A stretch of 64,000 nucleotides of DNA from Alteromonas confluentis. Lineage in GTDB: Bacteria; Pseudomonadota; Gammaproteobacteria; Enterobacterales; Alteromonadaceae. The DNA lies in contig NZ_MDHN01000040.1 of NCBI RefSeq assembly GCF_001757105.1, positions 136,240 to 200,239 on the forward strand, in the 5' to 3' direction. Position 1 is the stretch's first letter. Every line of letters begins with the position of its first letter. Under the pieces are notes generated by a model that had not been told where the DNA came from, made no database searches, and saw only the letters and a list, made by a program, of their open reading frames with translations. Below are positions 36,709-46,545 of the stretch, in pieces. Made by a program: the position numbers and the translations under genes.

Positions 36709-38064
36709 TTATAACAAAAATGGTGACCAACTCGGCGACTTCACTTGTCCATTTGTGGCTGGTAACCTGGCTTTAAAGCGCCCATCCAGTGACACTAAAG
36801 ATAGTACCTGAGTGCCCTCATGAAGGGTACTGTAAATAATCATGCTTCCATTCGGGGCAATACTCGGAGACTCATCCAAAAAGGTTTTCGTCAGTACCTG
36901 TATACCGCCATTTTCCAATCCAAGTTTAGCGATATGGTAATCACCACGGGTGCGATTCACCAAAACCATCTGCCTGCCATCAGGTGTGATGGTACCGCCA
37001 AGATTCTGCTCGCCTTCAAATGTAAGGCGTCTTACCTTCCGGGAAGATAAATTTACGCTATAAATCTGAGGTTTACCACCCCGTTCCGAGCTAAAAATTA
37101 ACCCACTACCGTCTGGTAACCAACCTGGCTCAGTGTCGATAGCGCGGTTACGGGTGATTCTGCGCAGATTTTTCGTTGCAATATCCATAACATAGATTTC
37201 AGGATTTCCGTCTTTCGATAACACCATGGCCAAACTCTTGCCATCGGGTGAAAATACCGGGCTCCCGTTGATGCCGGGGAAATCCGTCATCGTGGTCCGT
37301 TTCATGGTGTAAATATCCTGAATGATAATCTGCGGACGTTTGTTCTCGAAGCTCACATAAGCCAGCTTTTCTCCGTCTGGCGACCATGCCGGCGACATCA
37401 ATGGCTCTGGTGACGACAACAAGCGCGTTTCGTTCTCACCATCGTAGTCTGAAATAACCAACTGGTAGGGCAATTTATTGGTTTTGCGATCACGCACAAC
37501 AACATAAGCCAAGCGAGTCAGGAAGGCACCACGTTCACCGGTAAGTTTCTCATACACCACATCGCTGATGCGGTGAGCGTATTGGCGAAAATCTGCCGAA
37601 CTGATCACAGCCTGACGACTATCGATAACATGGTCGGCACTGTTTGCCAGTTTACCGTTGCTCATGCCCTGAGATTTACCCCCCGTTACCTGGCCTCGTA
37701 ACACGTCGATCAGTTCGTATGACACACGATACTTGTCTGTGCCTTCCGGGGTAATGGTACCCACTAAAATAGTATCGACGCCCGCTTTGGCCCAGGCATT
37801 GTAATTAACCTGTTTGTCGGTCGTAGGTTGCTGAGGCATTTTTGCCCGTGCAATAGGATTAAATTTACCACTGCGGGTTAAATCCGCGGTAACCACATCT
37901 GAAATGTTCTCCGGCATCTGACCGGGACCACCCCACTTGAACGGCACTACGCCAATAGGACGCGCACTGTCTACCCCTTCGGTGATCACAATTTCTAATG
38001 AAGCGTTGGCCAGGCCACTGATGCTCAGTAGAACCAGACCTAATAACATCCTGATATTTCTCAT
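36709..38064 (-). CDS. tolB: TolB, periplasmic beta-propeller of the Tol-Pal system
   Basis: A 451-residue periplasmic protein with a signal peptide (ending ANA). The N-terminal alpha/beta domain (about 22-165) precedes a six-bladed propeller with repeats such as [46 protein letters not shown] and PSWSPFLL. It interacts with Pal and TolA. ATG 38064 is used; a GTG at 38070 that overlaps the tolA stop codon by one base is an equally plausible coupled start. Confidence 0.95.
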   Translation of the reverse strand: MRNIRMLLGLVLLSISGLANASLEIVITEGVDSARPIGVVPFKWGGPGQMPENISDVVTADLTRSGKFNPIARAKMPQQPTTDKQVNYNAWAKAGVDTILVGTITPEGTDKYRVSYELIDVLRGQVTGGKSQGMSNGKLANSADHVIDSRQAVISSADFRQYAHRISDVVYEKLTGERGAFLTRLAYVVVRDRKTNKLPYQLVISDYDGENETRLLSSPEPLMSPAWSPDGEKLAYVSFENKRPQIIIQDIYTMKRTTMTDFPGINGSPVFSPDGKSLAMVLSKDGNPEIYVMDIATKNLRRITRNRAIDTEPGWLPDGSGLIFSSERGGKPQIYSVNLSSRKVRRLTFEGEQNLGGTITPDGRQMVLVNRTRGDYHIAKLGLENGGIQVLTKTFLDESPSIAPNGSMIIYSTLHEGTQVLSLVSLDGRFKARLPATNGQVKSPSWSPFLL

Positions 38065-38069
38065 CGTCA

Positions 38070-38882
38070 CTACAGTCTCACCGTTATGTTTATATCTCTT
38101 ATTTGTTCGTATACAGCCGGATCATCAGATACTGGCAATTTATCCGGCCGACGAACGGCTGTTTCTGCTGCACGGCAAAGTGCGTCATTACCGCCCCGAC
38201 GAGTGACCTGGGTAACATAACCCGAAGTTGCGAGGCGAATATTTAATTTACACTCTTTTCCTTTAAAGCTGTCATCCGCAATCAGGAATCGTTGTACGGT
38301 TGCGGTAATTAGCGCGCGATAACGATCGACCTCACTCATCACCTGCTTCCTACGACGCTGAGCCTGCGCGGCTTGTTCCGCTTTAAGCTGCTCTTGCAAG
38401 ATCCTGTCCTGTTCTGCTTTTTCAGCCGCTTCTTTTGCTTTTCGCTCGGCTTCAGCCTTTTCACGGGCTTCTCTGGCCTTACGATCTTTCTCTTTTTGTG
38501 CGGCTAGCTGTTTCAGTTCTTGCTGCTTTTTACGTTCAGCTTCTTCCCGGCGTTTTTTGTCCGCCGCCTTTTTCTCTGCTGCCTGTCGAGCAGCCGCGTC
38601 AGCCTTACGCTTCTTCTCCGCCGCAGCGGCTTCACGTGCTTTGCGCTGGCGCTCGTTCGCTTCAGCCTGGGCTTTCGCTGCAGCAGCTTCCTCGGCTTTC
38701 TTCTTGTCGGCTATTGCTTGAGCATCAATGAAGGTCGCCTGTATGACAGGCGCATCACTGTTGCTCACCGGCTCGAAAGGCTCAGGAGAAAAACTGACGC
38801 TAATTAGCAACACTACAGCAATCGCCACATGAACGCCAATGGCTTTAGCTAATGCTTGCTGATTAGAATTTAATTTACGCAT
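38070..38882 (-). CDS. tolA: TolA, inner-membrane to outer-membrane connector
   Basis: The product has 270 residues: one N-terminal transmembrane helix (about 13-32), a long Ala/Lys/Glu/Arg-rich helical rod (about 60-175), and a globular C-terminal domain (about 180-270, [26 protein letters not shown]) that contacts Pal and TolB. It transduces the proton motive force sensed by TolQR. It starts 9 bp after tolR. Confidence 0.94.
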   Translation of the reverse strand: MRKLNSNQQALAKAIGVHVAIAVVLLISVSFSPEPFEPVSNSDAPVIQATFIDAQAIADKKKAEEAAAAKAQAEANERQRKAREAAAAEKKRKADAAARQAAEKKAADKKRREEAERKKQQELKQLAAQKEKDRKAREAREKAEAERKAKEAAEKAEQDRILQEQLKAEQAAQAQRRRKQVMSEVDRYRALITATVQRFLIADDSFKGKECKLNIRLATSGYVTQVTRRGGNDALCRAAETAVRRPDKLPVSDDPAVYEQIRDINITVRL

Positions 38883-38891
38883 ACTTTATGA

Positions 38892-39314
38892 CTATTCGTC
38901 TACAGGATCGGTCATCAGGCCAACTGACGGCACGCCCGCCTGCTGCAGCAACACCATCAACTGAATGACTTCGTTATACGCTACCTGACCGTCGCCTTTC
39001 ACCACGACGGGCGTTTGCGGCTCAGCTTTTAATTTCTCAGCGACAAGGGCGGTAAGCTCTTGCGTACCTAAAGCGGTTTCCTGATCGTTACCAATATTCA
39101 GATAATAATTGCCTTGCACATCGACTGACGCAATGAGCGGCGGCGTGTCTTCCTGTTCAATCGGCTGAGCACTGGCTTTTGGCAGTTCGACTTTCACGCC
39201 TTGCGAGATAAGCGGTGCGGTTACCATAAAGATAATTAACAGCACCAACATAACGTCGATGTAAGGCACCACATTGATTTCGGATACCGGACGACGTCGT
39301 TTACGGGTATACAT
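38892..39314 (-). CDS. tolR: TolR, proton-channel subunit of the Tol-Pal motor
   Basis: A 140-residue ExbD/TolR protein. The single transmembrane helix contains the key Asp in PYIDVMLVLLIIFMVT (about residue 19), which carries protons with TolQ. The periplasmic domain follows (VVKGDGQVAYNEVIQLMVLLQQAG). It lies 21 bp after tolQ. Confidence 0.95.
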   Translation of the reverse strand: MYTRKRRRPVSEINVVPYIDVMLVLLIIFMVTAPLISQGVKVELPKASAQPIEQEDTPPLIASVDVQGNYYLNIGNDQETALGTQELTALVAEKLKAEPQTPVVVKGDGQVAYNEVIQLMVLLQQAGVPSVGLMTDPVDE

Positions 39315-39335
39315 ACTCGTTCTCCAGTGCGAAAG

Positions 39336-40016
39336 TTATTGTGGTTGCGCTGTTGAGGCCTGGCGCTGCAGAATCGCAGAAAACTCTTCCATAAAATTGC
39401 CATAGCTATTTTCAAGCTTTTCAACTTTGTGGCTGAAGCGGTTGTAGGCAATAACGGCTGGAATAGCAGCAAACAAACCGATTGCGGTAGCAATCAGCGC
39501 TTCTGCAATGCCCGGCGCAACCATAGCCAGTGTAGCTTGTTGCACTTCGCCTAAGGCAATGAAGGCATTCATGATACCCCACACCGTGCCGAACAGGCCG
39601 ATGTAAGGGCTGATGGAACCCGCGGTGGCGAGGAACGGTAAACGGCTTTCCAATTCTTCTACCTGACGTGACATGGATACACGCATGGCACGATATGTAC
39701 CGTCGACAATGCCGTTTACAGGCGTGCTTCCTTTGCGTAAACGCACAAACTCTTTAAATCCTGCACAGAAAATATTGGCCATGCCTTTTACATCTGAGCG
39801 GGCAGACAATTCTTGATAAAGGCGGTTGAGGTCGGCACCGGACCAGAATTTGTCTTCAAACTGGCGCATCTCTTTGTCTGCGGCATTTAGCGCTTTAGTG
39901 CGCTGGAAGATAAATGTCCAGGAAGCAATGGAAACACTCAACAGCAATAACATGATGAGCTGTACTACAAAGCTGGCCTGTAAAAAAAGTCCGATAAATG
40001 TTAAATCAGATTCCAC
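39336..40016 (-). CDS. tolQ: TolQ, proton-channel subunit of the Tol-Pal motor
   Basis: A 226-residue ExbB/TolQ/MotA-family protein with three transmembrane helices (about 15-37, 135-157 and 168-190), including [23 protein letters not shown] and [18 protein letters not shown]. Start is a GTG at 40016, supported by GGGGAT six bases upstream, inside the end of ybgC (11-base overlap). It forms the pentameric stator with TolR. Confidence 0.95.
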   Translation of the reverse strand: MESDLTFIGLFLQASFVVQLIMLLLLSVSIASWTFIFQRTKALNAADKEMRQFEDKFWSGADLNRLYQELSARSDVKGMANIFCAGFKEFVRLRKGSTPVNGIVDGTYRAMRVSMSRQVEELESRLPFLATAGSISPYIGLFGTVWGIMNAFIALGEVQQATLAMVAPGIAEALIATAIGLFAAIPAVIAYNRFSHKVEKLENSYGNFMEEFSAILQRQASTAQPQ

Positions 40017-40410
40017 TGGATAAATCCCCTAATAAAGTGGCTGGTACTTTCCGTGGCTTCATTGCCACAGGGTCGACACATGCAATTTTTATGTCCGCCG
40101 AAACAATCAATTTGTCATGCGGATCTTTTATTAGTTGCCTGAACGTCAGGCTTGCGCCCTTCAATTCTACAATTTGCGATTCAATACTCAACAATTGATT
40201 AAATCTGGCTGGCGCATGGTTATGCATTTCAACCCGTTTGACGACAAAGGCTATGGATTGTTCCATTAACTTGTCTTGTTCATAGCCGAGCTCCCGCAAC
40301 CACTCTGTGCGCGCACGCTCCATGAACTTTAAATAATTGGCATAATAGACGATGCCGCCGGCATCGGTGTCTTCATAGTAAACCCTGACTTTCAGGGTAT
40401 GGGTAGCCAT
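40006..40410 (-). CDS. ybgC: Acyl-CoA thioesterase, hotdog fold (YbgC)
   Basis: A 134-residue hotdog thioesterase with the catalytic signature [25 protein letters not shown] near the N-terminus. YbgC family enzymes hydrolyse short- or long-chain acyl-CoA and sit at the head of the tol-pal operon in many proteobacteria, as here. GGAG six bases upstream decides ATG 40410 over 40422. Confidence 0.93.
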   Translation of the reverse strand: MATHTLKVRVYYEDTDAGGIVYYANYLKFMERARTEWLRELGYEQDKLMEQSIAFVVKRVEMHNHAPARFNQLLSIESQIVELKGASLTFRQLIKDPHDKLIVSADIKIACVDPVAMKPRKVPATLLGDLSSGI

Positions 40411-40595
40411 GCAATACTCCACTATAAAAATGTAATGTAACTGTCACAGTATAATTCAACGTTTCGCACCCACCAAATGGTCTATTTTCGGCGATAGATC
40501 GCCGATAAATCAAGGTTAACAGCGAATAACAACCATGTTGATAACACCGAATTAACACATTAGTTTTTCTAATTAAAAAATATAATTTTACTCAA

Positions 40596-40623
40596 TTGCC
40601 AGGGTAAAAATACGCTTTATAAT
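40596..40623 (+). promoter_or_regulatory. Strong orphan plus-strand promoter
   Basis: TTGCCA (40596-40601) and TATAAT (40618-40623) are 16 bp apart, preceded by AT-rich sequence and followed by a GC-rich discriminator (GCGCG). No plus-strand gene follows before a terminator 130 bp downstream. Confidence 0.65.
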
Positions 40624-40629
40624 GCGCGT

Positions 40630-40761
40630 CATCTGTCGAACAGAGTGAAACAGTTGTAAGACGTTTCACACGAGTTTTCTCCTGATTGACATGAGTTCCC
40701 TGGATTTATTTCCTTCAACACTTGTTGTTTTAGCCCGTTCATTTTGAGCGGGCTTTTTTTA
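40630..40761 (+). ncRNA. Candidate small RNA between ybgC and ruvB
   Basis: A ~130-nt transcript is predicted from the promoter at 40596-40623 to the intrinsic terminator at 40732-40760. A 7-bp stem-loop (GTGAAAC 40645-40651 with GTTTCAC 40663-40669) lies near its 5' end, then an unstructured U-rich middle, then the terminator with a U7 tail, a layout common in Hfq-binding RNAs. An 18-codon frame (starts MSSLDLFPST) lies in the middle but has no ribosome site. I do not recognise the RNA as a known family. Confidence 0.5.
40732..40760 (+). terminator. Intrinsic terminator of the candidate small RNA
   Basis: The arms AGCCCGTTCA (40732-40741) and TGAGCGGGCT (40745-40754) pair with one G-U, followed by seven T. 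Confidence 0.85.
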
Positions 40762-40804
40762 TGCCTGTTGAAAACTGCCTGAAAGATACATGAATAGAAA
40801 GAAA

Positions 40805-40830
40805 AAGGAAAAAACAGCTGTTCTTTCCTT
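40805..40830 (-). terminator. Terminator after ruvB (end of the aspS-nudB-ruvCAB operon)
   Basis: On the minus strand AAGGAAAGAACAG pairs with CTGTTTTTTCCTT (one mismatch), followed by a T-rich tail, about 15 bp after the ruvB stop. Confidence 0.65.
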
Positions 40831-40845
40831 TATATAGTGGAGATA

Positions 40846-41850
40846 TCAGGATTCAGGTTCAAATCCGAAATGTAAATAAGCCCGTTGAGAAACAATACGT
40901 CCCCGTGGGGTGCGCTGTAGGAAACCTTGCTGAATAAGGAAAGGCTCAATCACGTCCTCAATGGTTTCTTTTTCTTCGCCAATTGCAGCAGCCAGGTTAT
41001 CCAGACCTACCGGACCACCATCAAACTTGTCAATAATGGCAGTGAGCAGCTTTCGATCCATATAGTCGAAACCTTCTTTGTCCACATCGAGCATGTCCAG
41101 GGCTTTTGCTGCGACATCGGCATGCACCTGTCCATCCGCTTTAATTTCTGCATAATCTCGTACACGACGTAACAAGCGGTTAGCAATACGTGGCGTGCCA
41201 CGAGAGCGACGAGCCACTTCCTGAGCGCCCTCTTCGTCCATGTCTAAATTTAAATAGCTAGCGCTACGCTGAATAATGGTGGTGAGATCTTTAACGTTGT
41301 AAAACTCAAGACGCTGAACAATACCAAAGCGGTCTCGCAGTGGTGATGTCAACGAACCGGCCCGGGTAGTCGCTCCCACCAGCGTAAATGGCGGTAAATC
41401 GAGCTTGATAGAACGGGCCGCAGGCCCCTCGCCAATCATGATATCTAACTGATAATCTTCCATGGCTGGATAAAGGATTTCTTCTACTACCGGACTCAAG
41501 CGATGTATTTCATCGATAAACAACACATCGTTCTTTTCTAGGTTAGTCAGCAGTGCCGCTAAATCGCCCGCTTTTTCAAGTACCGGGCCGGAGGTGGTTT
41601 TGATGTTCACACCCATCTCATTAGCCACGATGTTTGCCAGGGTGGTTTTACCTAGCCCAGGCGGACCAAAAATCAACAGATGATCCAACGCATCTTCGCG
41701 GTTGCGGGCAGCCTGAATAAAAATTTCCATCTGCTCACACACGTGAGGCTGACCGGTGTAGTCAGACAGCATTTTTGGCCGAATGGCGCGGTCAATGACT
41801 TCGTCTTCTGTAGTAGCAGAAGGCGCTATCAGTCTATCAGCTTCAATCAT
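40846..41850 (-). CDS. ruvB: Holliday junction helicase motor RuvB
   Basis: A 334-residue AAA+ ATPase. Walker [12 protein letters not shown] (about 61-71), Walker [13 protein letters not shown], sensor LVGATTRAG, arginine finger region [14 protein letters not shown] and the C-terminal winged helix are all present. It drives branch migration with RuvA during recombination repair. ATG 41850 is chosen over a TTG at 41853. It follows ruvA by 12 bp. Confidence 0.97.
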   Translation of the reverse strand: MIEADRLIAPSATTEDEVIDRAIRPKMLSDYTGQPHVCEQMEIFIQAARNREDALDHLLIFGPPGLGKTTLANIVANEMGVNIKTTSGPVLEKAGDLAALLTNLEKNDVLFIDEIHRLSPVVEEILYPAMEDYQLDIMIGEGPAARSIKLDLPPFTLVGATTRAGSLTSPLRDRFGIVQRLEFYNVKDLTTIIQRSASYLNLDMDEEGAQEVARRSRGTPRIANRLLRRVRDYAEIKADGQVHADVAAKALDMLDVDKEGFDYMDRKLLTAIIDKFDGGPVGLDNLAAAIGEEKETIEDVIEPFLIQQGFLQRTPRGRIVSQRAYLHFGFEPES

Positions 41851-41862
41851 CAAAAAATTCCG

Positions 41863-42480
41863 TTAAAGTGCCGCTTTTAAAGCTTCGCGGATAAGACTTT
41901 CGCTACCCATACCGTCCTGATACACAGATTCAACCAGCTTACTGGCCTGAGCAGGTTTATACCCCAAGGCAATCAGTGCACTTTGCGCTTCTTCTCTGGC
42001 ATCGTTTACCGGCACGATGGTGTTCATGAATTTGGCGTCAACGTCTACGGGCATGGGAACAGTTTGTTGCTTACCGAACTTCGCCAGTCGGTCTTTCAGT
42101 TCAACCACCAGCCGTTCGGCAGTTTTCTTACCAATGCCCGGTAGGCTTACCAGTGCACTCACATCTTCGTTCTGCACACTGATCAGGAATTGTCCTGCAG
42201 ACATGCCAGACAGAATGGTAAGGCCCAACTTCGGCCCCACACCATTGGCTTTAATCAGTTCACGGAACAGCTCCCGCTCCATTTTATCGGCAAAGCCAAA
42301 CAGCAACTGTGCGTCTTCGCGCACCACAAAATGAGTATAAACCGCAACGTTCTCACCCACTGCTGGCAGCTGATAAAAACTGGTCATAGGCATCTGAATC
42401 TCGTAGCCAATACCATTCACATCGATTAATACTTCCGGGGGCTGTTTTTCTAATAATCGCCCTTCAATTCTTCCAATCAT
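41863..42480 (-). CDS. ruvA: Holliday junction-binding protein RuvA
   Basis: A 205-residue protein: an N-terminal OB domain ([11 protein letters not shown]), a central pair of helix-hairpin-helix motifs (LTILSGM and [19 protein letters not shown]), and a C-terminal domain that binds RuvB. It holds the four-way junction in a square-planar form. It is separated from ruvC by 244 bp containing a large hairpin element. I see no LexA box in that gap. Confidence 0.96.
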   Translation of the reverse strand: MIGRIEGRLLEKQPPEVLIDVNGIGYEIQMPMTSFYQLPAVGENVAVYTHFVVREDAQLLFGFADKMERELFRELIKANGVGPKLGLTILSGMSAGQFLISVQNEDVSALVSLPGIGKKTAERLVVELKDRLAKFGKQQTVPMPVDVDAKFMNTIVPVNDAREEAQSALIALGYKPAQASKLVESVYQDGMGSESLIREALKAAL

Positions 42481-42578
42481 TTATTTGATAACCAAATTAG
42501 TTACTGAATATCGGTGCATGTCTAATTTTTGCTGGCAATTCGTGCGCAACTGCAAAAATAGTCATGCTTACCTTTTCA

Positions 42579-42722
42579 GGTGCGAAAGGCTCGCAGAGAC
42601 ACTTGTCGGGGACGTTTAAAACCTTCTGCAGCATGGATGCTGCAGCAGAGCCCCCAGGGATGGGTTCACGGCGTGTTTTAAACGGCACCGACACGTGGCT
42701 CCCAAAGAGCCTGCTAGCACCG
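42579..42722 (-). repeat. Nested long hairpin element between ruvC and ruvA
   Basis: Three nested dyads share one axis: GGTGCGAAAGGCTC-like outer arms (about 42580-42594 and 42708-42722), ACTTGTCGGGGACGTTTAAAAC (42601-42622) against GTTTTAAACGGCACCGACACGT (42675-42696), and an inner CTGCAGCAT-GG-ATGCTGCAG hairpin (42627-42646). The loop strand includes a segment reading CCCCCAGGGATGGGTTCACGG. From memory, similar segments recur between genes of marine gammaproteobacteria, which would make this a dispersed repeat; I cannot verify that here. A role in ruvC-ruvA transcript processing is inference. Confidence 0.6.
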
Positions 42723-42724
42723 AT

Positions 42725-43243
42725 TCAGCGCAAGCGGCGACGGACGGTTTTGCTGGCCTGTCCCGCCATGTTAATTAGACTTTGTTCCGTGTGGGCGTGA
42801 CACAGTGCCACAGCCAGGGCATCGGCCGCATCAGCTTGAGGTGTGCCTGGCAGATTCAGCAAATGTTTCACCATGTGCTGCACCTGGGTTTTCTCGGCGC
42901 TGCCTTTCCCTACTACCGCTTGCTTAATTTGCCTGGCTGAATATTCAGCTACCGGCAGTTCAGCCTGTGTCGCGGCGACAATTGCGGCCCCTCTGGCCTG
43001 CCCCAACTTTAATGCCGAGTCAGGATTTTTAGCCATAAACACTTGCTCGATGGCGAACTGCTGCGGGCTAAATTGGCGGATCACTTCGCCCACACCTGCA
43101 AAAATTTGCGCCAGTCGATCGGCCATCACATCACTTTTCACACGGATACAACCACTACCTAGGTACACTAATTTTCCCTGCTTTCTGGCGATGACGCCAT
43201 AACCGGTAATTCGCGACCCTGGATCTATACCCAGTATAATCAT
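42725..43243 (-). CDS. ruvC: Holliday junction resolvase RuvC
   Basis: A 172-residue endonuclease of the RNase H fold. Catalytic acidic residues are in [12 protein letters not shown] (Asp near position 7), AIEQVF (Glu) and the C-terminal [13 protein letters not shown] pair. It cuts symmetrical four-way junctions delivered by RuvAB. Start 43243 overlaps the nudB stop by four bases. The longer upstream frame is not the gene. Confidence 0.96.
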   Translation of the reverse strand: MIILGIDPGSRITGYGVIARKQGKLVYLGSGCIRVKSDVMADRLAQIFAGVGEVIRQFSPQQFAIEQVFMAKNPDSALKLGQARGAAIVAATQAELPVAEYSARQIKQAVVGKGSAEKTQVQHMVKHLLNLPGTPQADAADALAVALCHAHTEQSLINMAGQASKTVRRRLR

Positions 43244-43677
43244 GTTAGTGGTCCTGGTACAAATGCTTCTGCTGCATCGCGGTTGGATGGCGACCATAAA
43301 CGCATTAACGCAAGGGGTTTGCTCAGCCACTCGTGGGCTAAATGTTCGGTAAGAATGATGTTCGCCGTAGAGGGAACCTGGGCAATAAACACATGCTCTG
43401 TGTTGTATTGGGTACCTGGCGGATAACGATGGAGCCATCGTTTACGGATAAGATAGCGGTTGATTTGATGACAGTTTTTCAGCTGCTGGGGAAACAATAC
43501 GATGCCGGTTTCCTCTGCCACTTCACGAAGTGCCGTTTCTTCAGGCATTTCGCCATGCTCAACGGTACCGGTGACAGACTGCCAGAAATCCGGATCATCA
43601 TCGCGCTGAAGCACTAAAAGTCGGTGGTGCTCGTCATAGAGCACCACCAGCACCGATTCCGGTCGCTTAAATGGCAT
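43240..43677 (-). CDS. nudB: Dihydroneopterin triphosphate diphosphatase (Nudix)
   Basis: A 145-residue Nudix hydrolase. The Nudix box [23 protein letters not shown] (about 37-59) is complete. NudB removes pyrophosphate from dihydroneopterin triphosphate in folate synthesis; its position between aspS and ruvC matches E. coli gene order. It starts six bp after aspS. Confidence 0.92.
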   Translation of the reverse strand: MPFKRPESVLVVLYDEHHRLLVLQRDDDPDFWQSVTGTVEHGEMPEETALREVAEETGIVLFPQQLKNCHQINRYLIRKRWLHRYPPGTQYNTEHVFIAQVPSTANIILTEHLAHEWLSKPLALMRLWSPSNRDAAEAFVPGPLT

Positions 43678-43683
43678 CCGGAA

Positions 43684-45447
43684 TTATTCAGCGTCTTTCT
43701 TGATAGTCGCGATGGCCAGTTCTGCCAGCGCAGCCGGGTTCGCCGGGCTTGGAGCGTCAGTGAGCGGGCATGCAGCGGTGGTGGTTTTCGGGAACGCCAT
43801 TACGTCACGGATAGACGTTGCGCCGGTCATCAGCATCACCAGACGATCCAGACCAAATGCCAAACCCGCATGCGGTGGTGCACCAAACTGTAGTGCTTCT
43901 AACAGGAAGCCAAACTTGTTTTGTGCTTCTTCTTCGTCGATACCCAGAATACTGAATACCGCTGATTGCATGTCTTGATTGTGAATACGCACAGAACCAC
44001 CGCCTAGCTCTACACCGTTCAGTACCATGTCGTAGGCATCAGAAATGGCTTCTGCCGGGTTGGCTTTGAGCTCGTAAGCTGTTAGGCCGCGAGGTGCTGT
44101 GAACGGGTGGTGACACGCAAACAATGCACCGTCAGCTTCTTCAAACATCGGGAAGTCTACTACCCACAGCGGTTTCCAATCGCCTTCCAGCAACTCGAAA
44201 TCTTCGCCTAGCTTTAAGCGTAAAGCGCCCATGGCTTCGGTAACCACGGTTTTGTTATCTGCGCCAAACAGTAGAATGTCGCCAGCTTGTGCACCAGTGC
44301 GCTGAAGCAGCGCATCGGTAATGTCTTCAGAAAGGAACTTCAGAATGGGCGACTGCAGACCTTCCTGACCAGGCTTGTCTTCGTTAACCTTCATCCATGC
44401 CAGACCTTTGGCACCGTAGATGCCAACAAACTTGGTGTACTCGTCAATCTGCTTACGAGACAGACTCGCACCGCCCGGTACACGGATAACCGCAACACGC
44501 CCTTTCGGATCGGTAGCAGGGCCAGAGAATACTTTAAACTCTACGTTTTCAAGCAAGTCAGCCACGTCGACCAGCTCAAGCGGGTTACGCAGGTCTGGTT
44601 TGTCGCTACCGAAACGCTTCATCGCTTCTGCGTAGGTCATGCGCGGGAATTCGCCCAGATCCACGTTCAGCATTTTCTGGAACAGGTCGCGGATCATACC
44701 TTCAGTGATAGACATAACGCCATCGGCATCAAGGAAGGTGGTTTCTAAATCGATTTGGGTAAATTCCGGCTGACGGTCAGCACGTAAGTCTTCGTCACGG
44801 AAACATTTTACGATTTGGTAGTAGCGGTCCATGCCCGACATCATCAGCAGTTGTTTAAACAGCTGCGGAGACTGTGGCAGCGCAAAGAACTCACCTTTAT
44901 GAGTACGGCTTGGTACCAAATAGTCACGGGCGCCTTCTGGCGTTGCTTTGGTCAGGATTGGCGTTTCAATATCGAGGAAACCTTCCTCTTCCAGATAACG
45001 ACGTACTGCGCCGGTTACCTTGGCACGAAACTTCAGGCGGTCGCTCATTACCGGGCGACGCAGGTCGAGGTAACGATAACGCAGACGTTGTTCTTCAGAG
45101 TTTTCCTGATTCCAGTCCAGAGGCAGTACTGCCGACTTGTTGATAATTTCCAGGCCCGTGCCGAGAATTTCAATTTCACCGGTACGCATTCCTTTATTGA
45201 TCTGACCTTCAGGACGAGGACGCACTTTACCAGTGAGTTTTACGCAGAATTCGCTGCGCAGCTTGTTCGCGACTTCCAGTACTTCCGGTAAATCCGGATC
45301 AAAAACCACCTGCACGATACCTTCGCGGTCACGAAGGTCGATGAAGATAACGCCACCTAAGTCACGACGCTTGTTAACCCAACCACAAAGTGTGACTTCC
45401 TGGCCGACGTATGATGAATCAATATTCCCACAGTAATCTGTGCGCAT
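43684..45447 (-). CDS. aspS: Aspartyl-tRNA synthetase
   Basis: A 587-residue class IIb synthetase of the bacterial type. An OB-fold anticodon-binding domain ([18 protein letters not shown]) is followed by the catalytic core with motif 2 ([18 protein letters not shown]), the bacterial GAD insertion (about 290-420) and motif 3 ([15 protein letters not shown]). Start 45447 matches the family start MRTDYCGNI; frame upstream is non-coding. It is the first gene of the aspS-nudB-ruvC-ruvA-ruvB operon. Confidence 0.97.
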   Translation of the reverse strand: MRTDYCGNIDSSYVGQEVTLCGWVNKRRDLGGVIFIDLRDREGIVQVVFDPDLPEVLEVANKLRSEFCVKLTGKVRPRPEGQINKGMRTGEIEILGTGLEIINKSAVLPLDWNQENSEEQRLRYRYLDLRRPVMSDRLKFRAKVTGAVRRYLEEEGFLDIETPILTKATPEGARDYLVPSRTHKGEFFALPQSPQLFKQLLMMSGMDRYYQIVKCFRDEDLRADRQPEFTQIDLETTFLDADGVMSITEGMIRDLFQKMLNVDLGEFPRMTYAEAMKRFGSDKPDLRNPLELVDVADLLENVEFKVFSGPATDPKGRVAVIRVPGGASLSRKQIDEYTKFVGIYGAKGLAWMKVNEDKPGQEGLQSPILKFLSEDITDALLQRTGAQAGDILLFGADNKTVVTEAMGALRLKLGEDFELLEGDWKPLWVVDFPMFEEADGALFACHHPFTAPRGLTAYELKANPAEAISDAYDMVLNGVELGGGSVRIHNQDMQSAVFSILGIDEEEAQNKFGFLLEALQFGAPPHAGLAFGLDRLVMLMTGATSIRDVMAFPKTTTAACPLTDAPSPANPAALAELAIATIKKDAE

Positions 45448-45625
45448 GGTCCCTGAACCTCTGGTAATGTGTTGTCTGCCTGGCGATGCTGACTTGCAAG
45501 ACGTTGCGGTCAGTGCTTCAATGCCGCCGGATATTCGTGTTCCACTTACAGAACAATCCGGATAAGCCTCAGACTTTAGATAAAAATAAGGTCGCATAGT
45601 ATAAACAAATGCATCGTAAAGCCCA

Positions 45626-46528
45626 ATGACAAAAAACGATTTCCACGGCCAACTGAACAATTCTCTGCCACCCGTCTACATTGGCGTGCCTCAGTGGCAG
45701 CATCAGCGATGGCCAGCGGACTGGTTTAACGATGCCAGTGCCCGTAAAAACATGCTCGGGCACTACGCAAAACAAATGAATTCAGTGGAAGGCAACACGA
45801 CATTCTACTCCCTGCCATCACCGGAAACCGTGCAGCGCTGGATTGAGCTGACACCTGCTGACTTTCGCTTTAATTTTAAGGTACATCAGACCATCACCCA
45901 CAGCGGCGCACTCGATCCGTTTCATCCTGATATTGAGAAGCAGCTTGCGTTGTTGGCGCCATTAGGAGACAAGCTCGGCATGCTTATGTTGCAGTTTCCG
46001 GCCAGCATCGGGCCGCAAAGTCTGCCAGCCATGGCAGAAATACTGGCGCAGTTTCCTCAGGATGTGGCGATGGGTGTGGAAGTGCGTCACCCGGCGTTTT
46101 TTGGAAAGGGGGATGCGGAACAGCAATTTAATCGTTTATTGATAGAAAGACAGGTTAACCGGGTGATCATGGATACCCGCGGCTTGTTCGCCAACCCGCC
46201 ACTTGATGAACTCACTGCTGAAGTACAAAGCAAGAAGCCAAAATTGCCGGTAAACGTGATTGCTACCGGCATGCACCCTGTGGTGCGTTTTGTAGGCGGC
46301 ACCGACGATGCCGCCAATACCCGCTGTTTACAGCCTTGGATCAGCAAATGTCATCAATGGCGACAAGAAGGCCGGGCACCATACATGTTTTTCCATAAGC
46401 CGGAAAATGGCGATGCCCCCTGGTTAGCTGCGGAATTTATCGAAACTTACAACGCCCACTATCCGCAGGCAGCATTACCTCAACTCAGTTTTGCGCCCCC
46501 CGCAGCCGAACAAACTTGCCTGTTTTAA
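45626..46528 (+). CDS. DUF72 family protein (YecE-like)
   Basis: A 300-residue soluble protein of the DUF72 TIM-barrel family: [59 protein letters not shown] and [17 protein letters not shown] are the family landmarks. The function is not established. It is divergent from aspS (178 bp between start codons) and convergent with glrR. Confidence 0.88.
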   Translation: MTKNDFHGQLNNSLPPVYIGVPQWQHQRWPADWFNDASARKNMLGHYAKQMNSVEGNTTFYSLPSPETVQRWIELTPADFRFNFKVHQTITHSGALDPFHPDIEKQLALLAPLGDKLGMLMLQFPASIGPQSLPAMAEILAQFPQDVAMGVEVRHPAFFGKGDAEQQFNRLLIERQVNRVIMDTRGLFANPPLDELTAEVQSKKPKLPVNVIATGMHPVVRFVGGTDDAANTRCLQPWISKCHQWRQEGRAPYMFFHKPENGDAPWLAAEFIETYNAHYPQAALPQLSFAPPAAEQTCLF

Positions 46529-46545
46529 CAATCCAAACGAGAGAT

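Larger units (their letters stand above)
40411..40845. other. 435-bp intergenic region between ybgC and ruvB
   Basis: It holds the tol-pal promoter region on the minus strand (near 40411-40560), an orphan plus-strand promoter and terminator (40596-40761) and the ruv operon terminator hairpin (40805-40830). No convincing protein-coding frame is present. Confidence 0.75.

Noticed and set aside
40693-40749. 18-codon frame inside the candidate small RNA
   Set aside because: It has no ribosome site and ends within the terminator loop; no plus-strand gene follows that it could regulate.
42481-42724. Possible LexA (SOS) box upstream of ruvA
   Set aside because: I looked for CTGT-N8-ACAG and found no acceptable match in this gap.
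43244-43438. Long N-terminal extension of the ruvC frame
   Set aside because: RuvC begins MIILGIDPG in all homologues I know; the upstream part overlaps nudB and is only an open frame.
45448-45660. 71-residue N-terminal extension of aspS
   Set aside because: AspS starts MRTDYCG-like in the family; the extension shows no conserved pattern and covers the promoter region.
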